Source: an uncultured beta proteobacterium (lineage in GTDB: Bacteria > Pseudomonadota > Gammaproteobacteria > Burkholderiales > Burkholderiaceae). From it: DNA of 33,932 nucleotides. Each line of letters starts with the position of its first letter. Within the stretch, counting starts at the first letter, position 1. Of the stretch, positions 7,949-18,055 are shown one piece after another. The notes below the pieces were generated by a model that was given only the letters and a program-made list of their open reading frames with translations, did not search any database and was not told the origin of the DNA. The stretch is taken from the NCBI GenBank assembly GCA_903826775.1, contig CAIKFU010000089.1, positions 1-33,932 of the forward strand. The letters are read 5' to 3'. The translations under genes were made by a program, and so were the position numbers.

Positions 7949-9991
7949 TCACCGCCTGCGTACTTCTGTAACACCTTTGACCTCTTCAAGGCTATTTTGG
8001 ACAACACGAAGTCCCTCAGAGTGAGAAATTTCAATAGTCAACAGTATTTGCGCAAACCCCTTTCGCACCGATTTGCGCAGGTCTATAACGTGAATCCCCT
8101 GCCGCGAAAGAACCTCGAACAACTCCCGCATTAAATCTGATCGATCCAATGCGCTGATGGCTAAGTCAGCAGGAAATAATCGAATACTATTTGCCTTATC
8201 TTGAGCGCCTCCCCCGCTACCAATGCCAACTGAATTACTCCATGCGGTTTGAATAACTCGCTCGGGAGCTCTTTCTAATAACCCCCTAAATGTCTTGCAA
8301 GAACGTCGGTGAATCGATACCCCACGCCCTCGTGTTACAAAACCCGCAATCAAATCGGGTGGAACTGGTCTACAACAACGGGCCAATTGGGTTAGCAACG
8401 AATCAACACCAACAACCAAAATATCGCTAGCATGGCTCTGCTTAGTTTTGCTTGGATGCAAAATAATTTGTGAGTCTGCATTCTGATCAGATTTTGGCTC
8501 CGCCCTTATTTCTACAGAAGTCTTTTGGGATGCAAGATTAATGCTTTCATCATCAATTGCATTAAACCAAGCGCGCACCTTCGTCCGTGCACGGTGCGAA
8601 CGCAAATAGGTGCGATTTGGGCTAATCCAATCGCGCGATGGACCGCCTTGTTTTACGGCTATCACCTCAACTGTCTGACCGTTTGCTAATTGTGTTTCTA
8701 AAGGCACCATAGCACCATCAACCCGAGCACCGCGGCAACGATGGCCAAGGTCAGTATGAACTGCATAAGCAAAATCTATCGGAGTAGACCCTTTTTCTAA
8801 AGCAATAACTTTCCCCAATGGAGTAAGAACATAAATATGGTCATCAATTTCATGATGCTTCAATTGATCCCAGGCATCCTCCTTCCAGGATATCAATTGT
8901 CTAGCCCAGGCTATTTGATGCTCATAAGCCACTGCAGCGCTATGAGTGCCACCTTGATGTTTTTTTGGGTCAACAACAATACCTTCTTGCCCTATCGTTT
9001 TAGGATTCTTAACTCTGACAGTCGAATAGGCGCCCTCCTTATAGCGCCAATGCGCTGCCAAACCATACTCTGCCTGCTGCTGCATATCGTGGGTGCGTAT
9101 TTGAATTTCAAAAGCCACTCCATCCTCATTCATTACCACGGTATGAAGCGATTGATATCCATTCGGTTTTGGTCTAGCAATATAGTCATCAAACTCGCGT
9201 GGGATTGGTTGCCAGAGATTGTGTATCAATCCAAGCACTGCATAACAAGACTTTAAATCGTCTACCAATATCCGAAATGCGCGAACATCATATAAATTAG
9301 CAAAGTCCAAAGACTTGCCCTGCATTTTTTTCCAAATACTGTAGATATGCTTTGGCCTACCAAGAACGGTAGCATTAATATCCGCTCGAGAAAGCTCCTG
9401 CTTTAAGCGGATAACAATTTCCTCAATAAAACTTTCTCGCTCGGTTCGCTTGGAATCAAGCATTTTGGCTATCTCGCGATAAGTGTCTGGAGACAGAACT
9501 CGAAACGCCAAATCCTCCATTTCCCATTTCATCTGCCAAATACCCAGACGATTTGCTAAGCTGGCATCAATATTTAAAATCTCTTGGGCCCATGCACCCG
9601 GCATCACAACCTTCTGCTGCGTTACCCATCTTAAGGTCTGCAATCTTGAAGCCAAATAAATTAATACAACGCGAAGATCGTCGCCAAACGCTAAAAGCAT
9701 TTTTCGTAACATTTCTTCTTGCCCCGAGATGCTAAACCCCCCATCTTCGCGAACCAACTTGGATTGAGCTTGCCTCAAGCCACGATACCCCATCAATAAT
9801 CGAGCAGATTCCTCGCCAATCTGCTTAATTAAGGCTTCTCGTCCGAAGGTACTGTATAGATATTTAGCAGCGGTTAGGCTTGCTCCATCCAAATGCAAAG
9901 ACTGCAAAACGTCCGCCACTCCAGACGAATGCAATTCTAGAGGCTCACCATACCAAGCATCAGAACTGGGTGTGATTGATGAGTTTTGCAC
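7949..9991 (-). CDS. relA: (p)ppGpp synthetase, RelA type
   Basis: A 680-residue RelA/SpoT homologue. The N-terminal region aligns with the hydrolase domain in position but lacks the paired His-Asp of an active HD domain (around 45-75), so it is expected to be inactive. The synthetase domain (about 205-320) carries IYSIWKKM, YDVRAFRI and GYQSLHT. Residues 266-269 are EFDD, the acidic ExDD signature of synthesis-only RelA rather than the basic RxKD of bifunctional enzymes. A TGS domain (about 384-448), a zinc-finger-like segment with CC at 539-540, and a C-terminal ACT/RRM domain follow, as expected for ribosome-bound sensing of uncharged tRNA. The start is a GTG at 9991 with no clear ribosome-binding site. 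Confidence 0.95.
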   Translation of the reverse strand: MQNSSITPSSDAWYGEPLELHSSGVADVLQSLHLDGASLTAAKYLYSTFGREALIKQIGEESARLLMGYRGLRQAQSKLVREDGGFSISGQEEMLRKMLLAFGDDLRVVLIYLASRLQTLRWVTQQKVVMPGAWAQEILNIDASLANRLGIWQMKWEMEDLAFRVLSPDTYREIAKMLDSKRTERESFIEEIVIRLKQELSRADINATVLGRPKHIYSIWKKMQGKSLDFANLYDVRAFRILVDDLKSCYAVLGLIHNLWQPIPREFDDYIARPKPNGYQSLHTVVMNEDGVAFEIQIRTHDMQQQAEYGLAAHWRYKEGAYSTVRVKNPKTIGQEGIVVDPKKHQGGTHSAAVAYEHQIAWARQLISWKEDAWDQLKHHEIDDHIYVLTPLGKVIALEKGSTPIDFAYAVHTDLGHRCRGARVDGAMVPLETQLANGQTVEVIAVKQGGPSRDWISPNRTYLRSHRARTKVRAWFNAIDDESINLASQKTSVEIRAEPKSDQNADSQIILHPSKTKQSHASDILVVGVDSLLTQLARCCRPVPPDLIAGFVTRGRGVSIHRRSCKTFRGLLERAPERVIQTAWSNSVGIGSGGGAQDKANSIRLFPADLAISALDRSDLMRELFEVLSRQGIHVIDLRKSVRKGFAQILLTIEISHSEGLRVVQNSLEEVKGVTEVRRR

Positions 9992-10021
9992 GATGTCGTC
10001 AATAAAAAACGCTATAACAAA

Positions 10022-11950
10022 TTAACTAAAAAATTCTTTTGCAAGTGCAATTTGCTCTGACTTCATAAATGCAGGAGCATGCCCAACCCCAGGAATCTCA
10101 ATGCTTCTGGCGTAAGGATTTTTCTGGCACATTTCCTTAACCGTATCAGCAGATAAAAGGTCAGAATCACCGCCCCGAACAATCAAGATTGGGACATGAA
10201 TGTGCTTAAAGCTATGCCATAAAGCCATCTCACCAGCCTTTGCCATCATGGGATTTACCGATGCAAATGGAACGGAAATATTGGGGTCATAATGAACCTC
10301 CCACATATTTCCCCGAACAACTAATTGAGGGCCATTTAGGCGCTCCCACTCTTGGGGCGAATGATCTCCAAAGGTTGAACAAATTTGATTGAGGCAAGCC
10401 AATGCATCCGCTCTCTCAACAAAAGAAAACGGTTGACCTACATAAGAACCTAGGCGTTTGATCGCATCTGGCTCGATGCGCGGCCCCACATCATTGAGCA
10501 ATAATCTACGAATTGGCGATTCTGGCATTGATGCATAAACCATTCCTATCAACCCGCCCATTGATGTGCCAAACCAATCCACCTGAGTAACATTCAAACG
10601 CCCTACCAATGTCACCATATCTGCAACATACTGAGGTATTCCATACAACATTGGATTGGTTAATCGATCTGAATCACCGCGACCCACTACGTCAGGACAT
10701 ACGACATAATAATTCTTTGACATCACTTCAGCTAAAGCAGCAAAGTCACTGCCCCGACGAGTGAGGCCATGAACGCAAATCAGCACTTTTGAATTTTCTG
10801 GGTCACCCCAGGCATGGTAAGCCATGCGATGCAAACCTTCCGTACTTGCGCACTCTACATATAAAGTATCCCCACTTTGAAACGGTCTCGCAACTTCACC
10901 TCTATAGCCGTCCGTTGAAAATGACGAATTATTTTCATTACCCGAATCCGTCTTCTTCTCATCGGTTGACCGCTCATCGCCACTAACAATTTCAGGCTGC
11001 AATGTCACATGGTCGATACCATGTTTGTTTAACAACATTGCGTCAATACGCTCCATGATTGGTGGCCATGACTCAATACCTTCAATCTCAATATGGCCAA
11101 TCAAAGCAGGAAAACTTGGGGACATTTCCCAAACATGCAAATCATGAACGGCAATAACACCTTCTACGGCCTCTAAATCCCGACCGACCTCCAGATAATC
11201 TATATGAAGAGGAACGCCCTCCATTAAAAAATGGTAGGACTCTCCCAGAATGGAGAAAGTTGACCTCAAAATCAACATGGAAACAAAAATGGAAAGCAGA
11301 GAATCCACAGGCATCCAGCCCGTCCATTGGATGACCAACCCCGACAGTAAAGCAGCCACTGAACCAAGCAAATCGCCCATCACATGAATCAATGCCGCAC
11401 GAGTATTGACGCTCTTCTTGTCCCGAGATAAAACCCAGGCAACCACAATATTCATCAATAAGCCAATGGCTGCAACCACCGAAACTGTCATGCCATCAAT
11501 TTGATGCGGCGTGAAAAAACGGGATACCGCCTCAATAATGATCCAACCAACCAAGAACAGCATGCCAATACCATTCACAAAAGCAGCGAGGGCCTCGGCT
11601 CGACCAAAACCAAAAGAATGCCTTGGTGAAGGTGGACGTCTTGCGACAATTTGCGCCAACAATGCCAATCCAAGAGCCGCTGCGTCCGTAACCATATGGC
11701 CTGCATCAGAAAGCAAAGCCAAAGAACCGGCAAAATAAGCTGCAGCAGCTTCAACACCAGAAAAACTCAAAGTTAACAGTAAGGCTATAGCCAGCAAATG
11801 TTGATTCGAAGTTTCCCTACTATGCGAGTGCTTTGCATCACCGTGCTTATGGGCATGAAGCACATGCGGAGGATGAAGCCTCACATGTGGATGCTTTGCC
11901 TGGAAAGAGGCATTAGCAGACTTCTCAGAAGAGTGAGCGGGATCAACCAT
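10022..11950 (-). CDS. fusion of a CDF-family metal exporter with an alpha/beta hydrolase
   Basis: One uninterrupted 642-residue frame with two unrelated parts. Residues 1-320 are a cation diffusion facilitator (ZitB/CzcD type, Zn2+/Cd2+ efflux): a His-rich N-terminus (about 20-51), six membrane segments, metal-site motifs H85xxxD89 and H189xxxD193, and the cytoplasmic C-terminal domain ending near DHVTLQPEI. A hydrophilic linker (about 322-358) follows. Residues 360-642 are a complete alpha/beta hydrolase with oxyanion motif CVHGLT, nucleophile Ser463 in GTSMGG, an acid at D595 or D597, and His624 in GVGHAP. Each part is normally a separate protein; the hydrolase substrate is unknown. It lies 23 bases after scoB and 30 bases before relA. 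A sequencing or assembly join of two neighbouring genes cannot be excluded, but no stop or frame break is seen. Confidence 0.9.
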   Translation of the reverse strand: MVDPAHSSEKSANASFQAKHPHVRLHPPHVLHAHKHGDAKHSHSRETSNQHLLAIALLLTLSFSGVEAAAAYFAGSLALLSDAGHMVTDAAALGLALLAQIVARRPPSPRHSFGFGRAEALAAFVNGIGMLFLVGWIIIEAVSRFFTPHQIDGMTVSVVAAIGLLMNIVVAWVLSRDKKSVNTRAALIHVMGDLLGSVAALLSGLVIQWTGWMPVDSLLSIFVSMLILRSTFSILGESYHFLMEGVPLHIDYLEVGRDLEAVEGVIAVHDLHVWEMSPSFPALIGHIEIEGIESWPPIMERIDAMLLNKHGIDHVTLQPEIVSGDERSTDEKKTDSGNENNSSFSTDGYRGEVARPFQSGDTLYVECASTEGLHRMAYHAWGDPENSKVLICVHGLTRRGSDFAALAEVMSKNYYVVCPDVVGRGDSDRLTNPMLYGIPQYVADMVTLVGRLNVTQVDWFGTSMGGLIGMVYASMPESPIRRLLLNDVGPRIEPDAIKRLGSYVGQPFSFVERADALACLNQICSTFGDHSPQEWERLNGPQLVVRGNMWEVHYDPNISVPFASVNPMMAKAGEMALWHSFKHIHVPILIVRGGDSDLLSADTVKEMCQKNPYARSIEIPGVGHAPAFMKSEQIALAKEFFS

Positions 11951-11973
11951 ATTGATCCCATTATTTCATTATT

Positions 11974-12624
11974 TTAAAAACCTGAAGTATCTACAAGCGC
12001 ACCAGTTTTTGAAACGATTTCCTCCTTGGTAACGCCAGGAGCCAATTCGACCAATTTGAGGCCATTCTGAGTAATGTCAAGAACACCAAGATCAGTAATG
12101 ATGCGATTGACTACGCCTACACCTGTAAGGGGTAATGTACATTTAGGTAAGATTTTAATCTCTTCGGTCCCATCTTTCTTTTTGGCCACATGCTCCATCA
12201 ATACAACCACATGTTTTACGCCGGCCACAAGATCCATTGCCCCACCCATACCTTTGACCATCTTACCCGGAATCATCCAGTTAGCTAAATCCCCATGTTC
12301 ACTTACCTGCATGGCGCCTAAAATCGCGATATTGATCTTACCGCCACGAATCATCCCAAACGAATCCGCAGAGGAAAAAATGGAAGATCCAGGCAAAGTC
12401 GTAACAGTTTGCTTCCCGGCATTAATAAGATCCGCATCAACCTCAGCTTCCGTTGGAAAGCGGCCAATACCCAATAATCCATTTTCAGATTGCAGCCAAA
12501 CCTCCATATCTTCAGGAACGTGGTTTGCAACCAAGGTTGGCATTCCAATGCCCAAATTAACATAGTAGCCATCACGCAATTCCTTGGCAGCACGCGCTGC
12601 CATTTGATCTCTATTCCAAGGCAT
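11974..12624 (-). CDS. scoB: 3-oxoacid CoA-transferase subunit B
   Basis: A 216-residue beta subunit of succinyl-CoA:3-ketoacid CoA-transferase, which moves CoA from succinyl-CoA to acetoacetate. The catalytic glutamate is E47 in SENGLLG, and further family motifs [25 protein letters not shown] and [15 protein letters not shown] are present. Length is normal. It follows scoA by 58 bases, with an AGGAAG ribosome-binding site before the ATG at 12624. With scoA it should allow growth on, or recycling of, acetoacetate, for instance from polyhydroxybutyrate breakdown. Confidence 0.96.
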   Translation of the reverse strand: MPWNRDQMAARAAKELRDGYYVNLGIGMPTLVANHVPEDMEVWLQSENGLLGIGRFPTEAEVDADLINAGKQTVTTLPGSSIFSSADSFGMIRGGKINIAILGAMQVSEHGDLANWMIPGKMVKGMGGAMDLVAGVKHVVVLMEHVAKKKDGTEEIKILPKCTLPLTGVGVVNRIITDLGVLDITQNGLKLVELAPGVTKEEIVSKTGALVDTSGF

Positions 12625-12682
12625 TTTTATCTTCCTAATTATTTAGTTTCACGCTATAGACAATTGTTGGCTTGACACTTGC

Positions 12683-13387
12683 TTAGACTTTCGTCTCGGT
12701 TAAAGTGCGTTGCTCAATGCGTTTTTCGGGGTGAGCGTTCAATACCAACCTAGACACATAAATTCCAGGAGTATGGATTTGATCTGGGTCCAACTCGCCA
12801 TTCTCAACAATCTCCTCGACTTCAGCGACCGTTACTTTGCCAGCCATTGCAACCACAGGATTAAAGTTGCGAGCGGTATATCGATAAACCAAATTTCCGG
12901 AACGGTCAGCTTTCCATGCCTTGACAAGCGATACATCAGAAATTAATGATCGCTCCAAAACATAATTTTCCCCATCAAATTCTCGTATATCCTTGCCTTC
13001 GGCAACCAATGTACCAACTCCAGTTTTAGTAAAAAAGGCTGGAATGCCACAACCACCGGCACGAAGCTTTTCAGCCAAAGTTCCTTGAGGCGTAAATTCT
13101 AATTGCAACTCCCCTGCCAAGAATTGGCGCTCAAATTCTTTGTTTTCGCCTACGTATGAGGCAATCATCTTTTTAACCTGACGGGACTCAAGCAAAATAC
13201 CCAATCCAAAACCATCAACACCGGCATTATTTGAAATGGCCGTAAGATTTTGAACACCAATATCTTTGACCGCTGCAATCAAAGCCTCGGGAATACCACA
13301 AAGGCCAAAACCTCCCACTGCCAATGTTTGGCCATCCTTAAGCAAATCACGCAAGGCATCGCTTGCTGACGGGTAAATCTTATTCAT
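12683..13387 (-). CDS. scoA: 3-oxoacid CoA-transferase subunit A
   Basis: A 234-residue alpha subunit, partner of ScoB. It has the glycine-rich CoA-binding signature VGGFGLCGIPE (about 24-34), then SNNAGVDGFGLG, GTLAEKLRAGGCGIPAFFT and the C-terminal DPDQIHTPGIYV found in this family. It heads the scoA-scoB pair and is divergent from the ETF-QO gene across 158 bases, where both promoters presumably lie; I could not make a convincing -35/-10 call there. Confidence 0.96.
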   Translation of the reverse strand: MNKIYPSASDALRDLLKDGQTLAVGGFGLCGIPEALIAAVKDIGVQNLTAISNNAGVDGFGLGILLESRQVKKMIASYVGENKEFERQFLAGELQLEFTPQGTLAEKLRAGGCGIPAFFTKTGVGTLVAEGKDIREFDGENYVLERSLISDVSLVKAWKADRSGNLVYRYTARNFNPVVAMAGKVTVAEVEEIVENGELDPDQIHTPGIYVSRLVLNAHPEKRIEQRTLTETKV

Positions 13388-13545
13388 AATCTTTCGTCCT
13401 AATTTTTGAGCAAAAGTGTAAAGAGAGTAATCATAATGCCTTCAACTACCAAAAGTTAGTCAAAAACATAAAAACCCCCTGTTCTTACGCTTAGAATTAA
13501 AATGGAAGTCGCAATCTTTAAACATAAAAAACACCGATACCAATC

Positions 13546-15216
13546 ATGAACGCACAAGAACTGCTTGACCAATATGGACCGCGGGAGTCCATGGAATACG
13601 ACCTCGTAGTGGTCGGTGGCGGACCTGCAGGACTTTCTGCGGCCATTCGAGCAAAACAGCTCGCAGCCAGTCAACAGCAAGAAATTAGCGTCTGCGTATT
13701 AGAGAAAGGGTCGGAAATCGGCGCGCATATCTTGTCCGGAGCCGTGATGGATCCCAAGGCAATCAATGAATTACTGCCAAATTGGCAAGAGTTGGGTGCG
13801 CCAATAACCACTAAAGTTACTCAAGATCGGTTTCTCTTTCTAACGGCGACAAATTCCTATCAGGTCCCAAACTGGATGCTCCCGCACTGCTTTAAGAATG
13901 AAGGCAACTATGTTGTTAGCCTAGCAAATGTCACGCGTTGGCTTGGGCAACAGGCGGAAGCCTTAGGAGTGGATATCTTCCCGGGATTTGCGGCTGCAGA
14001 AATCATCTATGGCCAAGCCAATCAAGTATGTGGCGTGGTTACTGGCGCTATGGGGCTTAACCAAGAAAAACAGCCAACCGACCAGTTTCAATTGGGGATG
14101 GAGTTACGGGGGAAATACACTCTGTTTGCAGAAGGATCTCGAGGGAATCTCGGCAAACAACTCATTGAACACTACTCGCTAGACGATATAAGCGATCCAC
14201 AAAGCTATGGCCTGGGCATCAAGGAGCTTTGGGAGGTTGAACCAAGCAATCACCACCCAGGCCTTGTAATCCATACTGCAGGTTGGCCGCTAGATAGCCA
14301 TACCTATGGCGGCTCATTTCTCTATCACCTAGAAGACAATCAAGTAGCGGTTGGTATGGTCGTTGGATTGTCTTACCAAAACCCCTACCTTAGCCCATTT
14401 GAAGAGTTTCAGCGCTACAAGCTGCATCCCATAATTCGCAAAACATTTGAGGGGGGGAAACGGATTGCTTACGGCGCAAGAACCATTACTGCAGGGGGTT
14501 TAAATAGCCTACCAAAAACCGTATTCCCAGGAGGAGCTCTGATTGGTTGTGATGCCGGCTTTCTAAATGGATCGCGCATCAAGGGCAGCCATTCGGCCAT
14601 TAAAACAGGTATGCTAGCAGCTGAAGCGGCGGTTTCAGCCTTGAAAGAAAATCGTTCCAATGACATCCTTGAAGCCTATCCCCTTGCATTTGAAAACAGT
14701 TGGCTGCATAAAGAGCTAAAGCAAGCTCGAAATTTCAAAGCATGGATGTCAAAGGGTCTTTATTTTGGGACAGTAATGGTCGGCTTCGAGCAAAAACTGC
14801 TTGGCGGCAAAACACCTTGGACAGCTCACGTAAAACATGCTGACCATGAATGCCTCGAACCAGCTGCACAACATAAACCCATTGAGTACCCAAAGCCCGA
14901 TGGAAAAATAACCTTTGATCGACTCTCTTCAGTATTCATATCCAATACCAATCATGCGGAAAATCAACCCATTCACCTTACGCTAAAAGACAACTCAGTT
15001 CCCGAAAATATCAACATGAAAATCTATGCTGGACCAGAGCAACGCTATTGCCCAGCCGGTGTTTATGAGTTTATTGAAAAAGATGGGGTAAACCGTCTGC
15101 AGATCAATTCGCAAAACTGCCTACATTGCAAAACTTGCGACATTAAAGACCCTACCCAAAATATTGTTTGGGTTACCCCTGAAGGAGGCGGTGGGCCTAA
15201 TTACGGTGCGATGTAA
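13546..15216 (+). CDS. electron transfer flavoprotein-ubiquinone oxidoreductase
   Basis: A 556-residue membrane-associated flavo-iron-sulfur enzyme that takes electrons from reduced ETF (fed by acyl-CoA and other dehydrogenases) and passes them to ubiquinone. The N-terminal FAD-binding motif is VVVGGGPAGLSAA (about 21-33). The 4Fe-4S cluster is held by C502, C525, C528 and C531 near the C-terminus (CPAGVY, CLHCKTC), followed by the usual glycine-rich end. Length is typical. It stands alone on the plus strand, convergent with the MFS gene only 5 bases away. Its neighbour scoAB also serves acyl and ketone-body metabolism. Confidence 0.97.
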   Translation: MNAQELLDQYGPRESMEYDLVVVGGGPAGLSAAIRAKQLAASQQQEISVCVLEKGSEIGAHILSGAVMDPKAINELLPNWQELGAPITTKVTQDRFLFLTATNSYQVPNWMLPHCFKNEGNYVVSLANVTRWLGQQAEALGVDIFPGFAAAEIIYGQANQVCGVVTGAMGLNQEKQPTDQFQLGMELRGKYTLFAEGSRGNLGKQLIEHYSLDDISDPQSYGLGIKELWEVEPSNHHPGLVIHTAGWPLDSHTYGGSFLYHLEDNQVAVGMVVGLSYQNPYLSPFEEFQRYKLHPIIRKTFEGGKRIAYGARTITAGGLNSLPKTVFPGGALIGCDAGFLNGSRIKGSHSAIKTGMLAAEAAVSALKENRSNDILEAYPLAFENSWLHKELKQARNFKAWMSKGLYFGTVMVGFEQKLLGGKTPWTAHVKHADHECLEPAAQHKPIEYPKPDGKITFDRLSSVFISNTNHAENQPIHLTLKDNSVPENINMKIYAGPEQRYCPAGVYEFIEKDGVNRLQINSQNCLHCKTCDIKDPTQNIVWVTPEGGGGPNYGAM

Positions 15217-15221
15217 ATCGG

Positions 15222-16370
15222 TTATCGGCTTTTATATGAAAGCTTATGGATTGCCATGCCAGCCAACCCGCATGCCAAAGCAGACATAATAAAAACATCC
15301 CTGGGATGCCATTGATCCCAAATCCAACCAGCGCACAATCCTCCCAGGGTTCCGCCAAAACCATACGATATGGTTGCCATCAGCGCTTGTCCTCTTGCCT
15401 GTAATGGCCCCTTAAACCAACGTTGAAGCATTTTTGTAGCAGCGCTATGGTGTGCAGCAAAGGTTCCAGCATGCAATATTTGAGCGATGATCAATACCCA
15501 GGTCAAAGGAAAGAATGCGATAAGAGTGAATCGAATAATGCCGACTCCAAAAGAGCATTGCAACACTACTTCTGGGTCAAGGCGACTAAGGACTTTACTT
15601 TGAAAATAAAAAAATATCACTTCAGCAAATACGCCCAGAGCCCAAAATAATCCAATCTGAAATTTGTTGTACCCCAGATCTGCCAGATATAAGGAAAAAA
15701 ATACGTATAAAGCGGCATGCGCAAAAATCATAAAAAAACCTGAGGTTAAAAACCAGCGGACATCTGGGTTTAGTAGTACCGCAAGCAATTCACCTTTGAC
15801 CATTTTGCGTCGATCCATTTTGGGCTCATGTAAATTCCAAGTATTTATTGCAAGAATAAACAACACTACAGCGCCGACCCAAGGAAAAAGCTCTATGCCT
15901 TTTCGCTGAAATAGCTCACCGGCAACCAATACCATTGAAATAAAACCAATCGAACCCCAAAGCCTTAACCTTCCATATCGTTGATCAAATGAATTGTCTT
16001 TAAATAATGCGTGTGCAGTAGCCGCCTCGCCCAATGGCATCAAACTGCTTAAAACCGTATGGAGAATAAACATCCACACAAAAAACCCAAGATAGCTCTG
16101 TAAATAAAAAATAATTAGAAAAATGAGGCTGGCAAAACATGCGCAAAAACGAATGATGCCGATACGATTGGATAGAAAATCTGACAGCCAACCCCAAGAA
16201 AATGGGCCGATGATTCGAGTAATTTGCAGCATCGACATTAAGGCTGCAATCTCAATCGGATTAAAACCCTTGTTAACAAAATATAAGCTTGCATAAGGGG
16301 AAATAAGCCCTACGTATGCAAAATACAAAAAGAAAAAGGACCCGAAGGCCCAACGTGCTGATGGATTCAT
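15222..16370 (-). CDS. MFS permease of the phenylpropionate-transporter (HcaT-like) type
   Basis: A 382-residue very hydrophobic protein with about 12 membrane segments. The N-terminal half has YFAYVGLISPYASLYF and the RIIGPFSWGWLSD loop of the MFS_1-like group to which E. coli HcaT belongs; RYGRLRLWGSIGF follows in the middle. The substrate cannot be set from sequence; HcaT-like annotation is often used for sugar or aromatic acid permeases. It starts 24 bases after aroC and probably shares its transcript. Confidence 0.85.
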   Translation of the reverse strand: MNPSARWAFGSFFFLYFAYVGLISPYASLYFVNKGFNPIEIAALMSMLQITRIIGPFSWGWLSDFLSNRIGIIRFCACFASLIFLIIFYLQSYLGFFVWMFILHTVLSSLMPLGEAATAHALFKDNSFDQRYGRLRLWGSIGFISMVLVAGELFQRKGIELFPWVGAVVLFILAINTWNLHEPKMDRRKMVKGELLAVLLNPDVRWFLTSGFFMIFAHAALYVFFSLYLADLGYNKFQIGLFWALGVFAEVIFFYFQSKVLSRLDPEVVLQCSFGVGIIRFTLIAFFPLTWVLIIAQILHAGTFAAHHSAATKMLQRWFKGPLQARGQALMATISYGFGGTLGGLCAGWIWDQWHPRDVFIMSALACGLAGMAIHKLSYKSR

Positions 16371-16394
16371 GTTTGATTAAATAGCAATTAACAG

Positions 16395-17510
16395 TTAACT
16401 TAAACTCGACCCAGAACGAGAAGCGGGGATAGGGGGTTGTGGCAATGAAACGTCCGCACACTGCGCACGATGCCTCAATGCGTGATCCATTACTACCAAA
16501 GCCAGCATAGCCTCAGCAATTGGTGTAGCCCTTATCCCGACACAAGGGTCATGACGCCCTTTAGTCTGAACAGTAATGGGCTGCCCATTTAAATCGATTG
16601 AATGTTTAGGGCTCAAAATACTGGAGGTGGGTTTAATTGCAATCGAAACACGAAGGTCCTGTCCAGAACTTACTCCTCCGAGTGTTCCGCCTGAATTATT
16701 GCTCGCAAAACCATCAGGGTAGAGTTCATCACCGTGCTCGCTGCCAAGCTGGGTTACACAAGCAAACCCTGCCCCAATTTCAACTCCCTTTACCGCATTA
16801 ATGCCCATCATGGCATGCGCAATATCCGCATCCAATTTATCAAACAAGGGTTCACCCAAACCAGCTGGAACATTGCGCGCACGAACTTCTACGCGAGCGC
16901 CACATGAGTTACCATCTTTGCGAAGTTTATCCATATACGCCTCTAAAGCCGGCACAATTTCGGCATTAGGCGCAAAAAAAGGATTGGTCTCAATTTGGGA
17001 TGCGTCTACAAATGGAATCACCACCTCACCAAGTTGGCTCATGAAACCATAAAACTCAGTTCCATACTGTTCACGCAACCATTTTTTTGCGATGGCAGCA
17101 GCCGCAACAACTGGGGCAGTTAAGCGAGCCGAGGATCGCCCCCCACCCCGGGGATCGCGTAAGCCGTACTTTCGGTGATACGCATAGTCTGCGTGTCCAG
17201 GCCTAAAAGTTTGCAAAATAGCACTGTAATCTTGACTTCGTTGATCGGTATTGCGAATCAATAAGGCAATTGGCGCACCAGTTGTCCTGCCTTCAAATAA
17301 GCCAGAAAGTATCTCGACGCAATCGTCTTCTTTGCGTTGCGTTACATGACGTGATGTTCCTGGTTTACGACGATCAAGATCGAATTGCAAATCCGACTCG
17401 CTAAGCAGCATACCGGGAGGGCAGCCATCCACGACGGCGCCTATAGCCGGACCATGAGACTCGCCAAAAGTTGTAACGGCAAATAGAAGACCTAGTGAAT
17501 TTCCTGACAT
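16395..17510 (-). CDS. aroC: chorismate synthase
   Basis: A 371-residue enzyme making chorismate from 5-enolpyruvylshikimate-3-phosphate, the last shared step of aromatic amino acid synthesis; it needs reduced FMN. Signatures: TTFGESHG near the N-terminus, [47 protein letters not shown] and [13 protein letters not shown]. Length is normal (about 350-370). It follows the CBS-pair gene by 51 bases and precedes the MFS permease. Confidence 0.98.
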   Translation of the reverse strand: MSGNSLGLLFAVTTFGESHGPAIGAVVDGCPPGMLLSESDLQFDLDRRKPGTSRHVTQRKEDDCVEILSGLFEGRTTGAPIALLIRNTDQRSQDYSAILQTFRPGHADYAYHRKYGLRDPRGGGRSSARLTAPVVAAAAIAKKWLREQYGTEFYGFMSQLGEVVIPFVDASQIETNPFFAPNAEIVPALEAYMDKLRKDGNSCGARVEVRARNVPAGLGEPLFDKLDADIAHAMMGINAVKGVEIGAGFACVTQLGSEHGDELYPDGFASNNSGGTLGGVSSGQDLRVSIAIKPTSSILSPKHSIDLNGQPITVQTKGRHDPCVGIRATPIAEAMLALVVMDHALRHRAQCADVSLPQPPIPASRSGSSLS

Positions 17511-17561
17511 ACCAATATTATGGCATCTGCCAGAAATCCTGCTCTGACCGAAAAAATATTG

Positions 17562-18017
17562 CTAATTGGATGCTTGCTCGGAATCCTCTGGCCAATCACG
17601 AATATAGGCCTTTAACATGGTATTTTCAAAGTCTTGAGACTCCACCACCGATTTAGCAACGTCATAAAACGATATAACGCCCATAAGGGTTTTTTGTTCA
17701 AGCACAGGTAGATATCGAGCATGATCGACCAGCATCATGCGCCGCACTTCGTCAATTTGCGTTTCCATGGTGCAAGTTAACGGTGCAGAATTCATGACCG
17801 AACGGACATCCAATCCTGAGAGAGCACCATGATGCAAAGCCAAAGCCTGTATAACCTCGCGGAATGTCAATATGCCTACTAAATCCTCATGCTCCATCAC
17901 AACTAAAGAGCCAATATCATGATCACTCATAACCAAAACGGCCTTCTGCAAAGCGGTATCAGGCGAAACGGTGTAAAGCGCACTGCCCTTGACACGCAAA
18001 ATATCGCTAACAATCAT
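17562..18017 (-). CDS. CBS-domain pair protein
   Basis: A 151-residue protein made almost only of two CBS motifs: VKGSALYTVSPDTALQKAVLV...GSLVVMEHEDLVGILTFREV (about 9-57) and VMNSAPLTCTMETQIDEV...YLPVLEQKTLMGVISFYDV (about 74-120). Such stand-alone Bateman modules bind adenine nucleotides and may tune a partner protein, but no partner is evident here. It follows the YihY gene by 105 bases. The upstream gap holds a near-perfect palindrome at 18056-18076 and a possible promoter. Confidence 0.9.
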   Translation of the reverse strand: MIVSDILRVKGSALYTVSPDTALQKAVLVMSDHDIGSLVVMEHEDLVGILTFREVIQALALHHGALSGLDVRSVMNSAPLTCTMETQIDEVRRMMLVDHARYLPVLEQKTLMGVISFYDVAKSVVESQDFENTMLKAYIRDWPEDSEQASN

Positions 18018-18055
18018 ATTGGACCCCTGCTGGTTATCGGTTATTGATTCAATAT

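Noticed and set aside
8837..9256. 139-codon open frame on the plus strand
   Set aside because: It is fully antisense to relA, whose motifs are intact, and has no family features.
12074..12565. 163-codon open frame on the plus strand
   Set aside because: It mirrors scoB on the opposite strand; scoB is clearly the real gene.
13388..13545. Divergent promoters between scoA and ETF-QO
   Set aside because: Promoters must be here, but no -35/-10 pair with good spacing stood out, so none is annotated.
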